A stretch of DNA of 8,347 nt from Planctomycetota bacterium (GTDB taxonomy: Bacteria > Planctomycetota > Planctomycetia > Pirellulales > Pirellulaceae), in NCBI GenBank assembly GCA_024274855.1, contig JAJSAJ010000861.1, positions 1 to 8,347 on the forward strand, in the 5' to 3' direction. Positions 6,432 to 8,347 of the stretch are shown piece after piece; within the stretch, counting starts at the first letter, position 1; every line of letters starts with the position of its first letter. The notes beneath the pieces were generated by a model. The model saw nothing but the letters and a program-made list of their open reading frames with translations, was not told the origin of the DNA and did not search any database. The position numbers and the translations under genes are program-made.

Positions 6432-6475
6432 GGCGGCAGCGGTAAATGCGGGGGGGCGGCACTGCGGTAAATGCG
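6432..6475. repeat. Short direct repeat GCGGTAAATGCG (25-bp offset)
   Basis: GCGGTAAATGCG occurs at 6439-6450 and 6464-6475, each preceded by GGCGGCA-type sequence, with a run of seven G between them (6450-6456). It lies directly between the 95-bp repeat and the BON gene start, in the presumed leader of that gene. Confidence 0.8.
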
Positions 6476-6499
6476 AGCTTTGTACCGAGGAGAGTGGCC

Positions 6500-7276
6500 A
6501 TGAACGGCATCCAACGGATCTTCGTCGGATGCGTCGCCCTATTGGCGGTCGCGTTTGTAAGCCCGGCGTGGGCCCAACTGTTCGGATCGAATTCGAACCG
6601 AGCACTCCGCCAACCACTCGCCAGACAGCAAGGGTTTTCCCAGTTCAAAGATGCGGGAACGCTCTCGGGAAGCGAACGTTATATTCGACGCAATCGCCGA
6701 GCGACCGATTTCGTCGGACCGGATCTTCGCGAGTTGCGACGATTCATCGGTGCGATCCAGGGGCGCGCCACGGGCCGAGTGGTTCCGATGACCCAATCGC
6801 TGCGTAAGCCGGCCGATCGATCGGCCAGTATGAACCAGCAACTAGCGCCCGCCGCGCGTGGCCAATTGTACAACCCGCGTCTGACACTCGGCTTTCAAGC
6901 ACCCGCGGTTAATTCGACCGGTCAGGCGGCCCATCTTCAGGATGTGCTGGCCAGCTCGCCACACCTGAGCGCCAACCGGATCGAGGTGTCGCTGGAAGGG
7001 CGGACAGCCATCCTGCGGGGCGAGGTGCTCTCCGCAAAGGATCGCGACCTGGCTCAGATCCTGGCATCGTTCGAGCCGGGAATTTCGGCCGTTGATAACC
7101 AACTGCGGATCGTCCAGCGGTCCCGCGTGTCGGATCCGTTTGGCGCGCCACCGACCGGTGCCCGTCCAGATGCGTCTCCCCAAACCCCGTCGACCCCGTC
7201 AACCCCGTCTTCAACCCGGCCGGCAAAGGAGGTCTGGTTGCGTTTACCTCGGATGACGCCTGCGGACGCTCGGTAA
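6500..7276 (+). CDS. Exported BON-domain protein
   Basis: The 258-residue product begins with a clear Sec signal peptide (hydrophobic 7-22, predicted cleavage AWA/QLF after residue 25). A basic, low-complexity middle region follows (about 35-140). A BON domain lies at about 145-206: HLSANRIEVSLEGRTAILRG, then a helix and AVDNQLRIV. BON domains occur in OsmY-like periplasmic proteins and are thought to bind envelope surfaces or phospholipids; this one is presumably periplasmic or cell-wall-associated. The tail (211-258) is Pro/Thr/Ser-rich, with three TPS repeats. ATG 6500 follows GAGGAGAG (6487-6494) at a 5-nt gap and starts the signal peptide; the frame upstream to 6446 lies in repeat sequence. 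The last 368 bp overlap, on the opposite strand, the ORF of the convergent putative lipoprotein gene. Confidence 0.82.
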   Translation: MNGIQRIFVGCVALLAVAFVSPAWAQLFGSNSNRALRQPLARQQGFSQFKDAGTLSGSERYIRRNRRATDFVGPDLRELRRFIGAIQGRATGRVVPMTQSLRKPADRSASMNQQLAPAARGQLYNPRLTLGFQAPAVNSTGQAAHLQDVLASSPHLSANRIEVSLEGRTAILRGEVLSAKDRDLAQILASFEPGISAVDNQLRIVQRSRVSDPFGAPPTGARPDASPQTPSTPSTPSSTRPAKEVWLRLPRMTPADAR

Positions 7277-8048
7277 CGCCGGGGCGGCTGATCGGGGTCT
7301 CGAATTGCTGCGTCTGTTTCAATCGTTGCAGGAAACTCGGGGGAAGCGAAATGGAATCGGTACGCATCCGTTGTGGCTGCGTCTCTTGCGGATTCGCCTT
7401 GTCAGCTTGATAACCGGCTTGTTCGGTAGCGAAACCGCGTGCTTGTGTCGGACCGGCCGCCGGCGGGTATAGGTCCTTGGCCCCCCGCTTCACATCCAGT
7501 TTTGTGCGACCGCCGGTACCTGGCAACAGTTTTCGTCCGGCTTCGGACATGACAACACCGCCATTGCGTCCTTCAAAACGGACGATCAAGCTGATATTCT
7601 CGGTCGGCCCGCCCACTTCGCCCCACGGCAGCCAAATGCTGTAAGACGGACCAAGCTTCGACTGGCTACGATGCTCGGGCAACTGATCCGCCTTAAACAC
7701 GTACTTCTTCCTGGGCTTCTGGTTGCTCGGGTCGTCGTTATCGGCATCGAACGCATAGATCGTCAGCGTGCCATCGGCTTCGATCGACCGCCCGTCCTCT
7801 TTACCGTAGAAGAAGACACGGCCACCAAAACCGCGAACCGGTTTTCTCCCGGACTGGTGAAGTATCGTATCAGACCAAAAGGCGACAACCCGCTCGGGTG
7901 CCTCCGTCGTTTCATCATCGTTGAGCCACGGGATTTCCGGCAGTTCGGGGTGCAGGTTCAATGGCGCACACCCGGGCGCAAAACAGGCCAAGCCGAGCAC
8001 TGTAAGAAAGGCACTCCCGCACCACCCGCGTTGTCGACGTGTATTCAT
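6909..8048 (-). CDS. Putative lipoprotein of unknown function with over-long C-terminus
   Basis: The open frame encodes 379 residues from ATG 8048. The start looks like a lipoprotein signal: MNTRRQRG, a hydrophobic core (about 12-22), then APG-C27 as the probable lipidation cysteine; the -3 residue is Ala where Leu is usual, so this is not certain. Residues 28-200 look like a compact, beta-rich envelope domain with words such as VVAFWSDTILHQ, GFGGRVFFYG, GTLTIYAFDA and SLIVRFEGRNGGVVMSE. I recognise no named family. From about residue 200 composition shifts to Gln/Pro/Arg-rich, and residues 258-379 lie antisense to the BON gene, where they look like shadow translation. The true stop may have been lost, or the genes may really overlap. 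The ribosome binding site is weak (GAG about 12 nt upstream). Existence of the N-terminal two-thirds is better supported than the 3' end. Confidence 0.65.
   Translation of the reverse strand: MNTRRQRGWCGSAFLTVLGLACFAPGCAPLNLHPELPEIPWLNDDETTEAPERVVAFWSDTILHQSGRKPVRGFGGRVFFYGKEDGRSIEADGTLTIYAFDADNDDPSNQKPRKKYVFKADQLPEHRSQSKLGPSYSIWLPWGEVGGPTENISLIVRFEGRNGGVVMSEAGRKLLPGTGGRTKLDVKRGAKDLYPPAAGPTQARGFATEQAGYQADKANPQETQPQRMRTDSISLPPSFLQRLKQTQQFETPISRPGVTERPQASSEVNATRPPLPAGLKTGLTGSTGFGETHLDGHRSVARQTDPTRGTAGRSAVGYQRPKFPARTMPGSEPGRDPLRRAPRPAGWLSALPATPRSGWRSGVASWPAHPEDGPPDRSN
7184..7210 (+). repeat. 9-bp coding microrepeat (three TPS units)
   Basis: ACCCCGTCN occurs three times in register (7184-7192, 7193-7201, 7202-7210), encoding Thr-Pro-Ser three times in the BON protein tail. 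It is probably slippage-prone, and antisense to the distal part of the minus-strand ORF. Confidence 0.8.
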
Positions 8049-8241
8049 TGCAGATCAACTCGTTTCAACGATTCTTGCCAAGCGGCTCAACAATTCCGTC
8101 ATGTTTCATTTTTCGTAACGCTTTAGCCGTCTGCAGTAGGATTTGTATCTCACTGCTGTTTTTTCGGTTGATCGACCCCAACGGCCTTGTGTCGTTGGTG
8201 AGCGAGGCTATTGAGCTAAGAGCAACATGTCACTCCCAAGC
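8049..8241. other. Upstream region of the putative lipoprotein gene
   Basis: This is the leader and promoter region of the minus-strand gene. It is locally AT-rich near 8105-8120 and has a T6 run around 8160 (plus strand), but I cannot place a convincing -35/-10 pair on either strand. No ORF here has a recognisable product. Confidence 0.5.
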
Positions 8242-8292
8242 CCCCGCTCCCTCCCCGCCGCCAAAAGCGGCGGGGAGGGAGCGGGGAGGGGG
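8242..8292. repeat. 20-bp perfect hairpin overlapping a G-quadruplex motif
   Basis: CCCCGCTCCCTCCCCGCCGC (8242-8261) pairs perfectly with 8267-8286 around a CAAAA loop. The right arm and the bases after it form four G-runs at 8272-8292 (GGGG-A-GGG-AGC-GGGG-A-GGGGG), a textbook G-quadruplex pattern with loops of 1, 3 and 1 nt. Hairpin and quadruplex would exclude one another. No T-tract follows. Confidence 0.9.
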
Positions 8293-8309
8293 ACACGTCA
8301 CCAGTCGCA

Positions 8310-8347
8310 TTAGCTCACGAGACTTATTCACCCATGGGACAAGCCCA
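8310..8347. repeat. Partial fourth copy of the 95-bp repeat family, cut by the window end
   Basis: The last 38 bp align without gaps to the left end of the 95-bp unit (6293-6330), with about 30 of 38 identities: TAGCTCACGAGACTT against TAGCTGACGAGACTT, then GGGACAAGCCC. In the hairpin stem, position 5 changes C to T and its partner G to A, keeping the pair. The rest of the copy lies outside the window. Confidence 0.75.

Noticed and set aside
6198..6648. Minus-strand ORFs with GLSRGSA-like repeats
   Set aside because: These are translations of the 95-bp non-coding repeat and of the BON gene antisense.

Overview
The window reads like a chromosomal segment of a planctomycete, probably from the Pirellulales. 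This is inferred from gene content: a secreted seven-bladed YVTN propeller fused to a di-haem cytochrome c peroxidase-like domain, a secreted BON-domain protein, and monocistronic genes separated by long, repeat-rich, palindrome-rich spacers. No rRNA or 16S marker is present, so the lineage is not proven.

Layout. Positions 1-245 hold a 44-bp tandem array that probably continues upstream. A YqgE/AlgH-family gene (532-1086, +) is flanked by two 86-bp copies of one hairpin element in opposite orientation (372-457 and 1188-1273). A further GGGGTCAGACCCC palindrome lies at 1140-1152. A PPP-type metallophosphatase follows (1389-2051, +). A good promoter-like signal (2144-2173) and a foldable leader precede the propeller/cytochrome gene (2320-4281, +). 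A 666-bp spacer (4282-4947) has no convincing gene but many hairpins. It leads into a 405-residue protein that appears to contain three RidA-like modules (4948-6165, +), preceded by a near-perfect Shine-Dalgarno. A 95-bp repeat (6198-6430) with an 8-bp hairpin fills the spacer before a BON-domain exported protein (6500-7276, +). That gene converges on, and overlaps by 368 bp, a minus-strand ORF for a putative lipoprotein (6909-8048, -). The window ends with a 20-bp perfect hairpin overlapping a G-quadruplex motif, and the left end of a fourth 95-bp-family copy.

The genes do not form an obvious pathway or operon. Three encode exported or periplasmic proteins (propeller-cytochrome, BON protein, putative lipoprotein). 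The other three (YqgE, phosphatase, RidA-like) look cytoplasmic. No defence system, integrase, transposase, CRISPR array or tRNA was found. The most distinctive features are the repeat families, including one pair of compensatory changes in the 95-bp hairpin; the inverted elements around yqgE; the three-module RidA-like protein without the usual catalytic arginine; and the structured spacer ahead of it.
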